Assembly (NCBI RefSeq): GCF_009933135.1
Contig: NZ_MAEH01000021.1
Coordinates: 169,530 to 233,529 of the forward strand
Direction of reading: 5' to 3'
DNA length: 64,000 nt
Origin: Candidatus Enterococcus leclercqii
GTDB lineage: Bacteria; Bacillota; Bacilli; Lactobacillales; Enterococcaceae
Shown here: piece after piece, positions 37,285 to 45,527 of the stretch
How positions within the stretch are numbered: the stretch's first letter is position 1
Layout: each line of letters opens with the position of its first letter
The notes under the pieces: model-generated
Seen by the model: the letters and a program-made list of their open reading frames with translations, nothing else
Told to the model about the DNA's origin: nothing
Databases searched by the model: none
Made by a program: the position numbers and the translations under genes

Positions 37285-37312
37285 AAATATCGTTGCGAGT
37301 GCAACGATATTT
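37285..37312 (-). promoter_or_regulatory. Palindromic MarR operator
   Basis: AAATATCGTTGC (37285-37296) and GCAACGATATTT (37301-37312) form a perfect 12-base inverted repeat separated by GAGT, 70 bases upstream of the marR ATG. The TTGC-n6-GCAA-like core resembles known MarR-family sites. Confidence 0.75.
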
Positions 37313-37379
37313 TCAGCCTGCCCCAGTTTTTTTCAGTTCCTCTTTTTTGGTATTTTTTACTTTAAAGAATTTGTAAATT

Positions 37380-37388
37380 TGGTATACT
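37380..37388 (+). promoter_or_regulatory. Extended -10 promoter of the phosphohexomutase gene
   Basis: TGGTATACT, an extended -10 element, is about 110 bases upstream of the coding start. No strong -35 is visible. The long leader in between shows no recognised element. Confidence 0.5.
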
Positions 37389-37498
37389 TAGCTTAATAAG
37401 CTTATAGAATTTTTGTAAGGGCTTTTATTAATGCCGTCTCATCGTCTCTTTTCACTTGTTTTCTACTTACTACAGCAGCAGAAAGGATGAACCCTCTC

Positions 37499-38998
37499 AT
37501 GAAAAATCTTTTGGAACTGAAAAACGGATCAGATATTCGGGGAATTGCTCTTGATACAGCTGAAGCCCCTGCCAATCTGACACCGGAAACACTGCAATTG
37601 ATCGCATTCGGACTGATTCATTGGTTTCGAAAAAATAAATCCGGGACATTGACGGTTGGAATTGGGCATGACAGCCGCCTCAGTGGTCCCCAACTTTCTG
37701 AGATCCTCAAAAGAGAATTTTCTGCAGCCGGCATTCGTGTTTTGGATTTTGGTCTGGCTACTACACCGGCGCTGTTTATGGCTACGCAGTTCTCACAATT
37801 TGACTGTGATTTTGGGGTTATGCTCACCGCTAGTCATCTTCCCTACTATTACAATGGACTCAAGCTCTTTTCTAAAACAGGTGGGGCAGAAAAAGAAGAC
37901 ATCACTTTCATCCTCACTCATACGCAAAAACCACAGGCTGAAACCGGTGGATCTATCACTTTTGCAGACTTGCTGACTCCTTATGCTGGTGATCTGGTCG
38001 CAAAAATAAGAAAAGGAATCCACGCTCCTTCTGAAAAACCGCTCTCCGGTATGAAAATCATTGTAGATGCAGGTAACGGTGCTGGAGGATTCTTTGCCAA
38101 AAACGTCCTTGAAACGCTGGGGGCAGATACACAGGGCTCGCAGTTTTTGGAACCGGATGGACATTTTCCCAACCACATTCCAAATCCTGACAATCCAGAA
38201 GCGATGGCCAGTATCAAAGCCGCCGTTCTAGAAAACCATGCGGATCTTGGTGTCATTTTTGACACTGACGTGGATCGTTCCGCTGTTGTTACTGCCAGTG
38301 GTGAAGTCTTGAACCGCAACAGCTTGATTGCCGTTTTAAGCGTCATTTTACTTAAAGAACATCCTGGCACTCGAATTGTCACCAACTCTCCGACCACCGA
38401 TCATCTGAAGAATTTTATCGAAAGGCATGGGGGCAAACAGGTTCGCTACATTTCCGGCTATCGCAATGTCATCAATAAGGCCATTCAGCTGAATCAAGCG
38501 GGTTTGGACTGTCAATTGGCCATTGAAACTAGCGGCCATGCAGCTTTTAAAGAGAACTACTTTTTGGACGATGGCGCTTATGTGATTGCCAAATTGTTGA
38601 TGCTGCTGCCGGAACTTTCAAAGACAGGCAGGACATTAGAAGATCTCATCGCTGATTTGCAGCAGCCGGCTGAGACGCTGGAGCTGCGCTTTAAAATCAA
38701 GGGTGCTGACTACTCTAAAACTGGCAATCAAGTGATCCAGGCCTTACCTGCTTTCGTAGCGCAAACAGCAGGTTGGCAGATTGATCCAGAAAATGAAGAA
38801 GGCATCCGGGTCTCTCTTTCGGCTCCTTATGGCTCTGGCTGGTTTTTGCTCCGCATGAGCCTCCACGAACCCCTCTTGGTGCTCCAGGTAGAAAATGATT
38901 TCTCTGGTATTCAGCCAAAGTTTCTTCAAACATTCGCTAGCTTCATTGCTGACTTTACGGCAATTGACAATCGATCATTAACAAACAAACTCTCTTGA
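37499..38998 (+). CDS. Phosphohexomutase (phosphomannomutase/phosphoglucomutase family)
   Basis: A 499-residue alpha-D-phosphohexomutase that would interconvert hexose 1- and 6-phosphates. The catalytic Ser is in LTASHLPYYYNGLK, with Leu where the usual motif has Asn. The metal loop reads DTDVDRS instead of DGDGDR, so two Gly are changed but the Asp ligands are kept. The sugar-specificity loop reads IETSGHAAF. The C-terminal phosphate-binding region has RVSLSAPYGSGW instead of a typical RxSxTEP. The start is ATG at 37499, ten bases after AAAGGA; an ATG at 37487 abuts that ribosome binding site. Substrate is uncertain, and the altered loops make it an unusual member. Confidence 0.82.
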   Translation: MKNLLELKNGSDIRGIALDTAEAPANLTPETLQLIAFGLIHWFRKNKSGTLTVGIGHDSRLSGPQLSEILKREFSAAGIRVLDFGLATTPALFMATQFSQFDCDFGVMLTASHLPYYYNGLKLFSKTGGAEKEDITFILTHTQKPQAETGGSITFADLLTPYAGDLVAKIRKGIHAPSEKPLSGMKIIVDAGNGAGGFFAKNVLETLGADTQGSQFLEPDGHFPNHIPNPDNPEAMASIKAAVLENHADLGVIFDTDVDRSAVVTASGEVLNRNSLIAVLSVILLKEHPGTRIVTNSPTTDHLKNFIERHGGKQVRYISGYRNVINKAIQLNQAGLDCQLAIETSGHAAFKENYFLDDGAYVIAKLLMLLPELSKTGRTLEDLIADLQQPAETLELRFKIKGADYSKTGNQVIQALPAFVAQTAGWQIDPENEEGIRVSLSAPYGSGWFLLRMSLHEPLLVLQVENDFSGIQPKFLQTFASFIADFTAIDNRSLTNKLS

Positions 38999-39134
38999 TA
39001 CAATCTCACACTTCCTGAATATGCCCGGGCAGACAACAACGAATTTTTTTGAATCTCCTTACTAAGCTGAGGCTGGCACCAAAAGCAACCATCAGATAAC
39101 TTTCTTGAACTTATGTAGGTTTTGAAATTTTACA

Positions 39135-39174
39135 ACAAAAAACCGCACTAGGATGGGAGAATCCAAGTGCGGTT
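39135..39174 (-). terminator. Strong intrinsic terminator on the minus strand
   Basis: AACCGCACT-A-GGAT pairs with ATCC-A-AGTGCGGTT (39141-39174). On the minus strand the stem is followed by TTTTTTG. The plus strand has no T run after it, so it ends a leftward transcript. Confidence 0.85.
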
Positions 39175-39458
39175 CAGGGTGAATGTATCTGGCTCGGCGG
39201 TTTCAGATCGTTGGGAGGAATCTAAAACGACACCAGTCACATCAGACTGATGGCTTACGCCGTGACCCTTTTAGATAAACATGGTGGGAGAACCATATTT
39301 ATACACGGGTTTAAGTGATCCCTCGTTATAGGTCAAACAAGTGATCCAACAGTTCCTATTTTGCCAAAAGAAATCTAAAAAAGCCAGAACTTTCTCGAGC
39401 CTCCTTTCCTTCTCTTTTTAATGAAAAGTTTGTGTTTTTGATTTTTAAGTAGATTTTA
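39135..39458 (-). ncRNA. Candidate structured non-coding RNA, family unassigned
   Basis: No reading frame explains this segment, yet it ends in a strong minus-strand terminator with no gene before it. A possible -10 TATAAA lies at about 39465-39470, with TAGTTG 16 bases upstream. The outer ends pair: GGCTCG (39401-39396) with CGAGCC (39196-39191), enclosing about 200 bases. Inside, ATAAA/ATGG pairs with CCAT/TTTAT (39275-39302), and CAGTC pairs with GACTG (39234-39249). The nonamer AAGTGATCC occurs twice (39313-39321, 39339-39347, plus strand). The long closed-stem layout could be that of a 6S-like RNA, but no known family was recognised by eye. Confidence 0.5.
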
Positions 39459-39630
39459 GTCATCTCTTTTATAGCCTTTTTCTACACTTCAACTAGTACA
39501 AAGCTTTTTGCAGGTTAAAAATATTTCCAATAAACCCAGCAATATCAAAATGGTTGCTACCTTCAACTTTATTGAAAAAAGCACTTGTCTAGTTAAGCAA
39601 AAAGGTCTATACTAGGTTCAGCGGAAAAAT

Positions 39631-39701
39631 GCGGGTGTAGTTTAGTGGTAAAACAGAAGCTTCCCAAGCTTCCGTCGCGAGTTCGATTCTCGTCACCCGC
39701 T
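39631..39701 (+). tRNA. tRNA-Gly (anticodon CCC)
   Basis: A full 71-base cloverleaf. The acceptor is GCGGGTG/CACCCGC, and the D arm contains GTTTAGTGGTAAAAC. The anticodon stem GAAGC/GCTTC closes the loop TTCCCAA (CCC). The T arm has GTTCGATTC. The discriminator is T and CCA is not encoded. Its 3' half is repeated at 41949-41993. Confidence 0.95.
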
Positions 39702-39707
39702 TAGTCT

Positions 39708-39740
39708 AAAAACCTTGATGTATCAAGGTTTTTTCTTTTT
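39708..39740 (+). terminator. tRNA-Gly terminator
   Basis: AAAAACCTTGAT pairs with ATCAAGGTTTTT, followed by a T-rich run (TTTTCTTTTT), starting seven bases after the tRNA. Confidence 0.88.
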
Positions 39741-39819
39741 GTCTTGATTTGTTGATATCTCAGAACGATACCCGTGAATTAAAACGGCTCATTTAGTTGA
39801 TTTTGTTTCTACTGGAAAC

Positions 39820-40005
39820 TTATCCCTTGAAGTTTTGTTCCATCTTTAACCAAGCGACACCGTCATCATGAACTTTGACAAAGTTCTGCGAAACAACGTC
39901 CTTATCAGATTTATTAGTAGATGTAGATGGTTGAGCACCAATTGCGAAGTTGAAGAGATAAGTAGCCCCACCGATAAAAATTACTAGAATTACAAGAATA
40001 ATCAT
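39820..40005 (-). pseudogene. N-terminal fragment of a membrane-anchored protein (possible alpha/beta hydrolase remnant)
   Basis: A 61-residue frame. A hydrophobic anchor (MIILVILVIFIGGATYLFNFA) precedes a short outside part ending VHDDGVAWLKMEQNFKG. It looks like the first part of a longer secreted or membrane-tethered hydrolase of the lactobacillus type, cut off after the anchor; this is only an impression. The ATG has no good ribosome binding site. The frame extends a few codons further upstream (NKKGKTIIL) to just after the dehydrogenase stop. Position inside the tRNA-flanked segment fits a degraded cargo gene. Confidence 0.4.
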
Positions 40006-40039
40006 TAGTATGATTGTTTTACCTTTCTTGTTACATTCT

Positions 40040-41080
40040 TTAACTTAATTCATCCTTTGACTGTGCATGAATTAACGTATTTCCTAAGTCCCATAAATTA
40101 GTGGCAGTACGGGGATCGATTGCCCACTGACGAACGCCAAATTTTGATGTGCTCTCGTTTGCAACCGCAGTGCCGATATTGTTGTCCTCAACAAAAACAC
40201 CGCCTTTATCATTGAGTAAAGGACTAGTCGCAGCCCAGATGATGGAAGCGGCTCCTTGACTGACCGTTTTGAAATAGTCATATTCGTTTTGACCATGTAA
40301 TTTGGCGACAATTGAATTTTTAAGACTAATTAGATGCGTAAATTTTAGGTCATTCATTAAAAACGAGCCAATTTTTTGAGTCGCTTGACTATTTGTCACG
40401 AAACGACCGAGACCAGTTCCTGGGACTAATCCTGGATGAGCCGCAAAGAAACGAATTCCATCGACTTGGGCGCGTTTATCAAATTCTGTTGCCATTAAAA
40501 TATCGGCTACTTTTGATTGGGCGTACGCGGTCCGGGGATTATATTCACGCTTCATGAAATTAGGGTCGTCAAAGTAAAACCCATTCCAACTTTGTGCCCG
40601 TGACGTGACCACCACTACTCGTGAGTGTTTAGCCGCTTTTAAAGCCGGGTATAGGCGTTGTGCTAATTGAAAATGGCCTAAATAATTGGTGGAAAGTTGG
40701 GATTCGTTTCCGCGAGAGTCTCTTCTTAAAGGCGCAAACATAATGCCGGCACTTTCGATTAAAATGTCTAGCGGTCGTTTGGTCGCAAGATATTCTGTAG
40801 CGAATTTATCAATTGAGGAGGAATCCATTAAGTCTAAAACACCGATTTCTACATTAGGAAGCTGGCCTACAGCAGCTTTTGCTTTTTGTAAGGTTCGCGC
40901 AGGGACTATCACATGAGCCCCTGCTTTGACGAGAGTTTGGGTAACATGTAAGCCAATACCGCTGTACCCACCTGTCACGATGGCGGTTTTCCCAGTCAGA
41001 TTGATTCCTTTGATGACTTGTTCTGAAGTTGACTTCATAGTGAAGGGACTATTAATTGGCTGTTGAAGTGTTTTTGACAT
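40040..41080 (-). CDS. Short-chain dehydrogenase/reductase
   Basis: A 346-residue classical SDR. The cofactor motif is TGGYSGIG (about 40-47), and the second-strand residues VPARTLQKA suggest NADP(H) binding through the Arg. NNAG is replaced by ESAGIMF. The catalytic Ser is in VVVTSRAQSW, and the Tyr-Lys pair is in YAQSK. The start is ATG at 41080 after AGAGGTCTTAATC; an ATG 12 codons upstream is unsupported. It is divergent from a TetR regulator, so it is probably induced by an aldehyde or ketone sensed by that regulator. It lies inside the segment bounded by the tRNA-Gly repeat. Confidence 0.88.
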   Translation of the reverse strand: MSKTLQQPINSPFTMKSTSEQVIKGINLTGKTAIVTGGYSGIGLHVTQTLVKAGAHVIVPARTLQKAKAAVGQLPNVEIGVLDLMDSSSIDKFATEYLATKRPLDILIESAGIMFAPLRRDSRGNESQLSTNYLGHFQLAQRLYPALKAAKHSRVVVVTSRAQSWNGFYFDDPNFMKREYNPRTAYAQSKVADILMATEFDKRAQVDGIRFFAAHPGLVPGTGLGRFVTNSQATQKIGSFLMNDLKFTHLISLKNSIVAKLHGQNEYDYFKTVSQGAASIIWAATSPLLNDKGGVFVEDNNIGTAVANESTSKFGVRQWAIDPRTATNLWDLGNTLIHAQSKDELS

Positions 41081-41103
41081 GATTAAGACCTCTTTTAACT
41101 TTA

Positions 41104-41132
41104 TTGGATGTTGCACTTGTAACGTCTATAAT
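41104..41132 (+). promoter_or_regulatory. Promoter of the TetR gene
   Basis: TTGGAT (41104-41109) and TATAAT (41127-41132) are 17 bases apart. Partly symmetric pieces nearby (ACGTC at 41122 with GACGT at about 41158; TGTAAC at 41118 with GTTACA at about 41182) may be regulator sites shared with the divergent dehydrogenase. Confidence 0.65.
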
Positions 41133-41204
41133 GGCATGCTAAACTCTCGATAGTCAGACGTCAAGTACAGGACATCTAGCTGTTACATTTAGGAGGAATT
41201 TGTT

Positions 41205-41741
41205 ATGGCTAATTCATACGACCAAGAACAACGGCGTTTAAGCCAAGAAAGTTTACAAATTGCATTGTTTTCATTAATGAAAGTCCAACCGTTTGCAAGC
41301 ATCACCGTTAGTGAACTTTGTAAAAAAGCCGGTATTTCTAGAATGGCTTTTTATCGCAACTACAATTCGAAAGAGGAAGTAATAGTCGATTATTTTAAAA
41401 ATTATGTCCAACCGTTTTATCAGTATCTATCAGGTCAACCGCAAAAAGACCCAGTTGTCATTACGCGGGCCTTTTTTGAATATGTCGATCAGCATACTGA
41501 ATTGTTTGAGGTTCTAATCAAAAGCGGTGCAGAAAGTTTGTTAATCAGAGAATTCACAAAATTTGTTTCGCAGTTTTATTTGGAAAACGTACGGAGCATT
41601 CCTTTTGAAGGAGAATACGCTTTTTATTGGAACAGCTTTATTTCAGCTGGTTTATATAATATGACGATTGAATGGATCAAAAACGATAAAAAGACTTCGA
41701 TTGATTTATTAACCAAACTCACTGTACAAATTGGTGGATGA
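41205..41741 (+). CDS. TetR/AcrR-family transcriptional regulator
   Basis: A 178-residue TetR-type regulator. The N-terminal helix-turn-helix (about 30-58) reads ITVSELCKKAGISRMAFYRNYNSKEEV. A helical ligand domain similar to the TetR_C_8 group fills the rest. TAGGAGGAATTTGTT precedes the ATG. It is divergent from the SDR gene and probably controls it. Confidence 0.88.
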   Translation: MANSYDQEQRRLSQESLQIALFSLMKVQPFASITVSELCKKAGISRMAFYRNYNSKEEVIVDYFKNYVQPFYQYLSGQPQKDPVVITRAFFEYVDQHTELFEVLIKSGAESLLIREFTKFVSQFYLENVRSIPFEGEYAFYWNSFISAGLYNMTIEWIKNDKKTSIDLLTKLTVQIGG

Positions 41742-41948
41742 AGGGTCAGTGGATGATTTTCAAAATCTATTGACATTCTATTCTGTGCGTTAGATGTTTG
41801 TAAACGGATCTTTTTCACTCGCGTTGTTTTATCCGGTTGTGGAACTCTTCTTTTTCGTCTTCTCACACATCTGCTACGTACTCTATCCAATAATTCAATA
41901 GAACTAAAATATCTTCTAAGGACTTGTAAGCCATGTTAACAAAGCAGC

Positions 41949-41993
41949 AGCTTCTAAAACTTCCGTCGCGAGTTTGATTCTCGGCACCCACTT
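41949..41993 (+). repeat. tRNA-Gly 3'-half duplicate (candidate att-site scar)
   Basis: This 45-base segment matches 39658-39702 at 39 positions. The match runs from the anticodon stem through the T arm to the acceptor 3' strand and just past it. It cannot make a functional tRNA, as the anticodon loop and acceptor pairs are changed. A 3'-half tRNA repeat at the far end of a segment that starts at the intact tRNA is the usual footprint of site-specific integration. An old, decayed tandem tRNA copy is the alternative. Confidence 0.7.
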
Positions 41994-41999
41994 CAGTTT

Positions 42000-42042
42000 A
42001 AAGCTCTAAATTCTTGATATCAAAGGATTTTAGAGCTTTTCT
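42000..42042 (+). terminator. Intrinsic terminator after the tRNA-like remnant
   Basis: AAAGCTCTAAA pairs with TTTAGAGCTTT, followed by TCTTG, immediately downstream of the tRNA-Gly remnant. This placement mirrors the terminator after the intact tRNA. Nothing else is supported in 41742-41948. Confidence 0.75.
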
Positions 42043-42055
42043 TGTCCCAACTATC

Positions 42056-42101
42056 CCAAAAAGCCAAAACTCCTTAACGCAAAGGAATTTTGGCTTTTTG
42101 G
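42056..42101. terminator. Terminator of the amino-acid ABC operon, possibly bidirectional
   Basis: CCAAAAAGCCAAAA and TTTTGGCTTTTTGG form a long stem, extended by TCCTT/AAGGA, 40 bases after the ATPase gene stop. Confidence 0.8.
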
Positions 42102-42141
42102 CTACTTTACTACTTGTTCTAACATCCGACTTATTCCGGAC

Positions 42142-42876
42142 CTAGTGCAATACTTTTGATAGAAAGTCAATGGTGCGTGGGTTTTGTGGCTGATTGAAGA
42201 CCTCTTCGGGCGTGCCTTCTTCCATGATAATTCCTTCATCCATAAATAAGATGCGATTACCGACCTCTTTGGCAAAGCCCATTTCATGCGTGACAATTAC
42301 CATCGTCATGCCTTCTTTAGCTAACTCCTGCATGACACCTAAAACTTCCCCCACCATTTCTGGATCAAGAGCAGAGGTGGGTTCGTCAAAGAGCATCACA
42401 TCCGGCTGCATTGCCAGTGCTCGGGCAATCGCAATCCGCTGTTTCTGACCACCTGACAAAGCTTGCGGATAAGCCGCCGCCTTTTCCTGCAACCCCACTT
42501 TTACTAATAAGTGTTCACCATAGGCCTCGGCTTCACTCTTGGTTTGCTTTTTAACCTTTAATGGTGCCAAAGTAATATTTTGCATCACGGTTAGATTTGG
42601 AAACAAGTTGAAATTTTGAAAAACCATCCCCATTTTTTCCCGCATCAAATAAATATCGTTGTTCTTGTCGGTAATGTCTTTTCCCTCAAAGACGACCCGT
42701 CCTCCAGTAGGTTTTTCTAACAGATTCAAACAGCGTAAAAAAGTACTTTTCCCTGATCCGGAAGGGCCGATGACCACCACCACTTCCCCTCGCTGGATTT
42801 GAGTGTCGATTCCATTGAGCACCTGATTTTTACCGAAAGATTTCTTTAGTCCATTTACTTCGATCAAAGCTGTCAT
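42142..42876 (-). CDS. Polar amino-acid ABC transporter ATP-binding protein (GlnQ type)
   Basis: A 244-residue ATPase with Walker [10 protein letters not shown] (about 37-45), Q-loop [15 protein letters not shown], signature [15 protein letters not shown], Walker [13 protein letters not shown] and VTHEMGFA. This is the polar amino-acid (Gln/Glu/His/Arg) import group. AAAGGAGGGCACTC precedes the ATG. It is third in an operon with the binding protein and permease. Confidence 0.93.
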   Translation of the reverse strand: MTALIEVNGLKKSFGKNQVLNGIDTQIQRGEVVVVIGPSGSGKSTFLRCLNLLEKPTGGRVVFEGKDITDKNNDIYLMREKMGMVFQNFNLFPNLTVMQNITLAPLKVKKQTKSEAEAYGEHLLVKVGLQEKAAAYPQALSGGQKQRIAIARALAMQPDVMLFDEPTSALDPEMVGEVLGVMQELAKEGMTMVIVTHEMGFAKEVGNRILFMDEGIIMEEGTPEEVFNQPQNPRTIDFLSKVLH

Positions 42877-42927
42877 GAGTGCCCTCCTTTGTCAAAAAAT
42901 CATGTAACTGGATAGTTCAAACCAGAG

Positions 42928-43623
42928 TCAGCGATGATAGCCGCGACCCAGTTTTTTCTCCCAGGCACCTAAACCCCGAGAAGTAGCAAAAGTGATTACA
43001 AAATAGATGGCAGCTGCCACAAAATACGGGGAGAGTGGCGTAAATGTACTGGTAACAACAATCTGAGAGCTATTCATCAACTCAACAATCCCGATGATGG
43101 ACAGTAACGAAGAGTCTTTAATCAGCACGATAAACTCATTTCCCAGCGGCGGTAAAATATTTCGCAGCGCTTGCGGCAATACAACGTAGCGCATCGTCTG
43201 ACCTGGACGCAACCCCAGTGATCCTGCGGCTTCTGTTTGGCCAAAGTCCACCGCATTGATCCCACCCCGCACGATTTCTGCCACATACGCACCAGAATTT
43301 AAAGAAATAACGATAATCCCAGGGATCAAGCGGCTCAAGTCCAAACTGAGAATGCCAATCTGAACAGCAGGCAGCTTAAACAAATTCTGCAGACTAATAA
43401 ATCCAATCATAATCTGCAAAAGCATCGGTGTCCCTCGCAAGACTTCAATATAGATATTGGCCAGCCAACGCAACGGCGGGACTTGCGAACGTTTCAGCAA
43501 TGCCATAACAACACCGATAATTGTTCCAAAAATAATAGTAATCACAGAAATAATCAAAGTCACTACTGTCCCATAAAAAAAGTAAGGATAGTAAGTCGGC
43601 AAAAAATCAAAATTTATATTCAT
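42928..43623 (-). CDS. Polar amino-acid ABC transporter permease
   Basis: A 231-residue permease with about five transmembrane segments. The EAA-type coupling loop reads GLRPGQTMRYVVLPQALRNILPPLGNEF. It belongs to the HisM/GlnP single-permease group. TTGGAGATAAGGCC precedes the ATG, 18 bases after the binding-protein gene. Confidence 0.92.
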   Translation of the reverse strand: MNINFDFLPTYYPYFFYGTVVTLIISVITIIFGTIIGVVMALLKRSQVPPLRWLANIYIEVLRGTPMLLQIMIGFISLQNLFKLPAVQIGILSLDLSRLIPGIIVISLNSGAYVAEIVRGGINAVDFGQTEAAGSLGLRPGQTMRYVVLPQALRNILPPLGNEFIVLIKDSSLLSIIGIVELMNSSQIVVTSTFTPLSPYFVAAAIYFVITFATSRGLGAWEKKLGRGYHR

Positions 43624-43641
43624 GGCCTTATCTCCAACCTA

Positions 43642-44490
43642 TTATTTGGCTTTGTCATTTGCCAATTTGTCATTTTTTTCGACAAATTCATCAATTTTAC
43701 CTTCAGCTATCAGCTTTTTCAAAATCGTATTGAGTTCTGCTTGTAAGTCCTCGCTGCCTTTTGGTAAAGCGATAGAATAGGATTCATCATCGGTGGATTT
43801 TACTTCGACATCAGCAATTGCCAGATCATCATTTTGAGCAACATATGAAGCTGCAATCTTATCTTCCAGGACTAGTCCATCCAACGAACCGCTTTTGACT
43901 TCCATGACCAGATTCGGTATCTTAGCAATCGCTACCAGCTGTGAATCAGCAAACTGAGACTGTACAATGCCTTCTTGAATAGAGCCTTTTTGGGCACCAA
44001 CCTTTTTTTCTTTGAAATCCGCAATGTCCGTATATTTATCCATATTTTGCTTGTTGATTACTACGTTTTGCTTAGGGATATAATAGTTTTCTGTGAAGAG
44101 CATATTTTCTTTTCGTTCTTCTGTAGCGGAGATTCCAGAGACCCCCATATCCAAATTACCGGCTTGTAAAGAAGCCAGCATGGTATCAAAATCCGTATCA
44201 CTCCACTTCACTTTTACGCCTAATTCCTCTGCGATAGCATTTACCATATCCACATCGGCTCCAACAATTTGATCCGTACCATCTACCATTGCATGAAACT
44301 CAAATGGTGGGAAATCTGCGGAGGTTCCGACGCGGATGACTCCAGCTTTCTTGATGGCAGCTAATTTTCCCGCCGTTTCTGCTGAACTGCTTTCCTTAGC
44401 AGCAGAACTTCCAGTCGTTTTCCCACTACCGCAAGCTCCTAACACAACTATCGCTGCCAATATAACTGTCCACTTCATCACTTTTTTCAT
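43642..44490 (-). CDS. Amino-acid ABC transporter substrate-binding lipoprotein
   Basis: A 282-residue lipoprotein. A signal peptide (about 1-19) ends in the lipobox VLGAC. The SBP_bac_3 domain has IRVGTSADFPPFEF, VDMVNAIAEELG, NLDMGVSGISATEERK and VGAQKGSIQEG. The family binds polar amino acids; Arg in SGISATEER contacts the ligand carboxylate. Which amino acid is taken up is not certain. AAAGGGGCGATCGAG precedes the ATG. A -10 TATAAT (minus strand, 44538-44543) lies about 50 bases upstream. Confidence 0.92.
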   Translation of the reverse strand: MKKVMKWTVILAAIVVLGACGSGKTTGSSAAKESSSAETAGKLAAIKKAGVIRVGTSADFPPFEFHAMVDGTDQIVGADVDMVNAIAEELGVKVKWSDTDFDTMLASLQAGNLDMGVSGISATEERKENMLFTENYYIPKQNVVINKQNMDKYTDIADFKEKKVGAQKGSIQEGIVQSQFADSQLVAIAKIPNLVMEVKSGSLDGLVLEDKIAASYVAQNDDLAIADVEVKSTDDESYSIALPKGSEDLQAELNTILKKLIAEGKIDEFVEKNDKLANDKAK

Positions 44491-44668
44491 CTCGATCGCC
44501 CCTTTAATAAATATACATTTTAAATCCTTATTTTGTGATTATATACATCCTACCACAGTGTATTGTATCTTGCACGCCTTTTTAGCGAAAAGATGTATAA
44601 TTATCCATTGTATCTTTTCCAAAATATATGGTTACAATCGACATATGCTTCATTTCTCTCTCTAAACC

Positions 44669-44730
44669 AAAAAAGCTTCCCAACTGAGAGCACTGCCTGT
44701 TTTCAGCAGTGTTCACAGCTCGAAAGCTTG
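44669..44730 (-). terminator. Terminator of the fab-acc operon
   Basis: On the minus strand AAGCTT...AAGCTTTTTT encloses an inner stem CACTGC/GCAGTG with GAG/CTC support. It lies 15 bases after the accA stop and ends in a T run. Confidence 0.75.
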
Positions 44731-44744
44731 ATTATAAGTAAATA

Positions 44745-45527
44745 TCAATATTTTCTAAAGCGTTGGTAGCGATTTTCCAGTAATTTTTCTACCGGCAATT
44801 GGGACAACTCCGTCAATTTTTTGGTTAGTGCCAGACGAAGATCCCGCATCATCCGTGAATGCTCAATTTGATGGCCTCGACTTGTTTCAGCTATCACTTT
44901 ATCCACGATCCCCAAATCATGCAACTCATGAGCAGTGATTTTCATCAATTCTGCCGCTTCTGAGGCACGGCTGCCATCTTTCCAAAGGATTGAAGCAAAA
45001 CCTTCAGGAGACAAGATGGCATAAATTGAATGCTCTAACATCCAGACTTCATCCCCCAATGCCAAAGCCAATGCACCCCCGCTGCCGCCTTCACCAATGA
45101 TGATGGCAATAATCGGCACTTTGAGGTCTGACATCTCCATTAAATTACGAGCGATGGCTTCTCCTTCGCCCCGCTCTTCAGCCCCAATTCCGCAAAAAGC
45201 CCCTGCGGTATTAATGAAGGTAATCACTGGCCGGCCAAATTTTTCGGCCTGCTTCATTAAACGCAGTGCTTTGCGATAACCTTCTGGATGTGGCGCCCCA
45301 AAATTACGCTGCAGATTTTCTTTCAGGTCACGCCCTTTTTGAATCCCGATAACCGTCACTGGTTTTTGCTCCAGTAGTGCAATGCCTCCGACGATAGCTT
45401 CGTCATCTGAAAATAGACGATCCCCATGAAATTCCTGAAAGCTCTCAAAAACCTCTGCAAAAAATTCCAAGGCTGTCGGCCGGTCCTTAGCACGGGCCAA
45501 CTGTACGATTTCATTTGCTGTCGGCAT
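44745..45527 (-). CDS. accA: Acetyl-CoA carboxylase carboxyltransferase subunit alpha
   Basis: A 260-residue AccA, shorter at the N-terminus than the E. coli form, as usual in lactic bacteria. It forms the carboxyltransferase with AccD and makes malonyl-CoA. Family segments: [47 protein letters not shown] (visible as shorter conserved pieces), and [10 protein letters not shown] with the oxyanion-type glycines. The start is ATG at 45527 after GGTGGGGATCAG; it overlaps accD by 17 bases. A longer upstream frame has no support. Confidence 0.95.
   Translation of the reverse strand: MPTANEIVQLARAKDRPTALEFFAEVFESFQEFHGDRLFSDDEAIVGGIALLEQKPVTVIGIQKGRDLKENLQRNFGAPHPEGYRKALRLMKQAEKFGRPVITFINTAGAFCGIGAEERGEGEAIARNLMEMSDLKVPIIAIIIGEGGSGGALALALGDEVWMLEHSIYAILSPEGFASILWKDGSRASEAAELMKITAHELHDLGIVDKVIAETSRGHQIEHSRMMRDLRLALTKKLTELSQLPVEKLLENRYQRFRKY

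Noticed and set aside
39820..40005. Treating the 61-residue frame as a complete peptide or bacteriocin
   Set aside because: It has no leader, Gly-Gly site or immunity partner, and looks like the anchor and neck of a longer protein.
41624..41890. 88-codon minus-strand frame over the end of the TetR gene
   Set aside because: It is mostly antisense to the TetR gene, has no ribosome binding site, and its Arg/Lys-rich sequence looks like a shadow.
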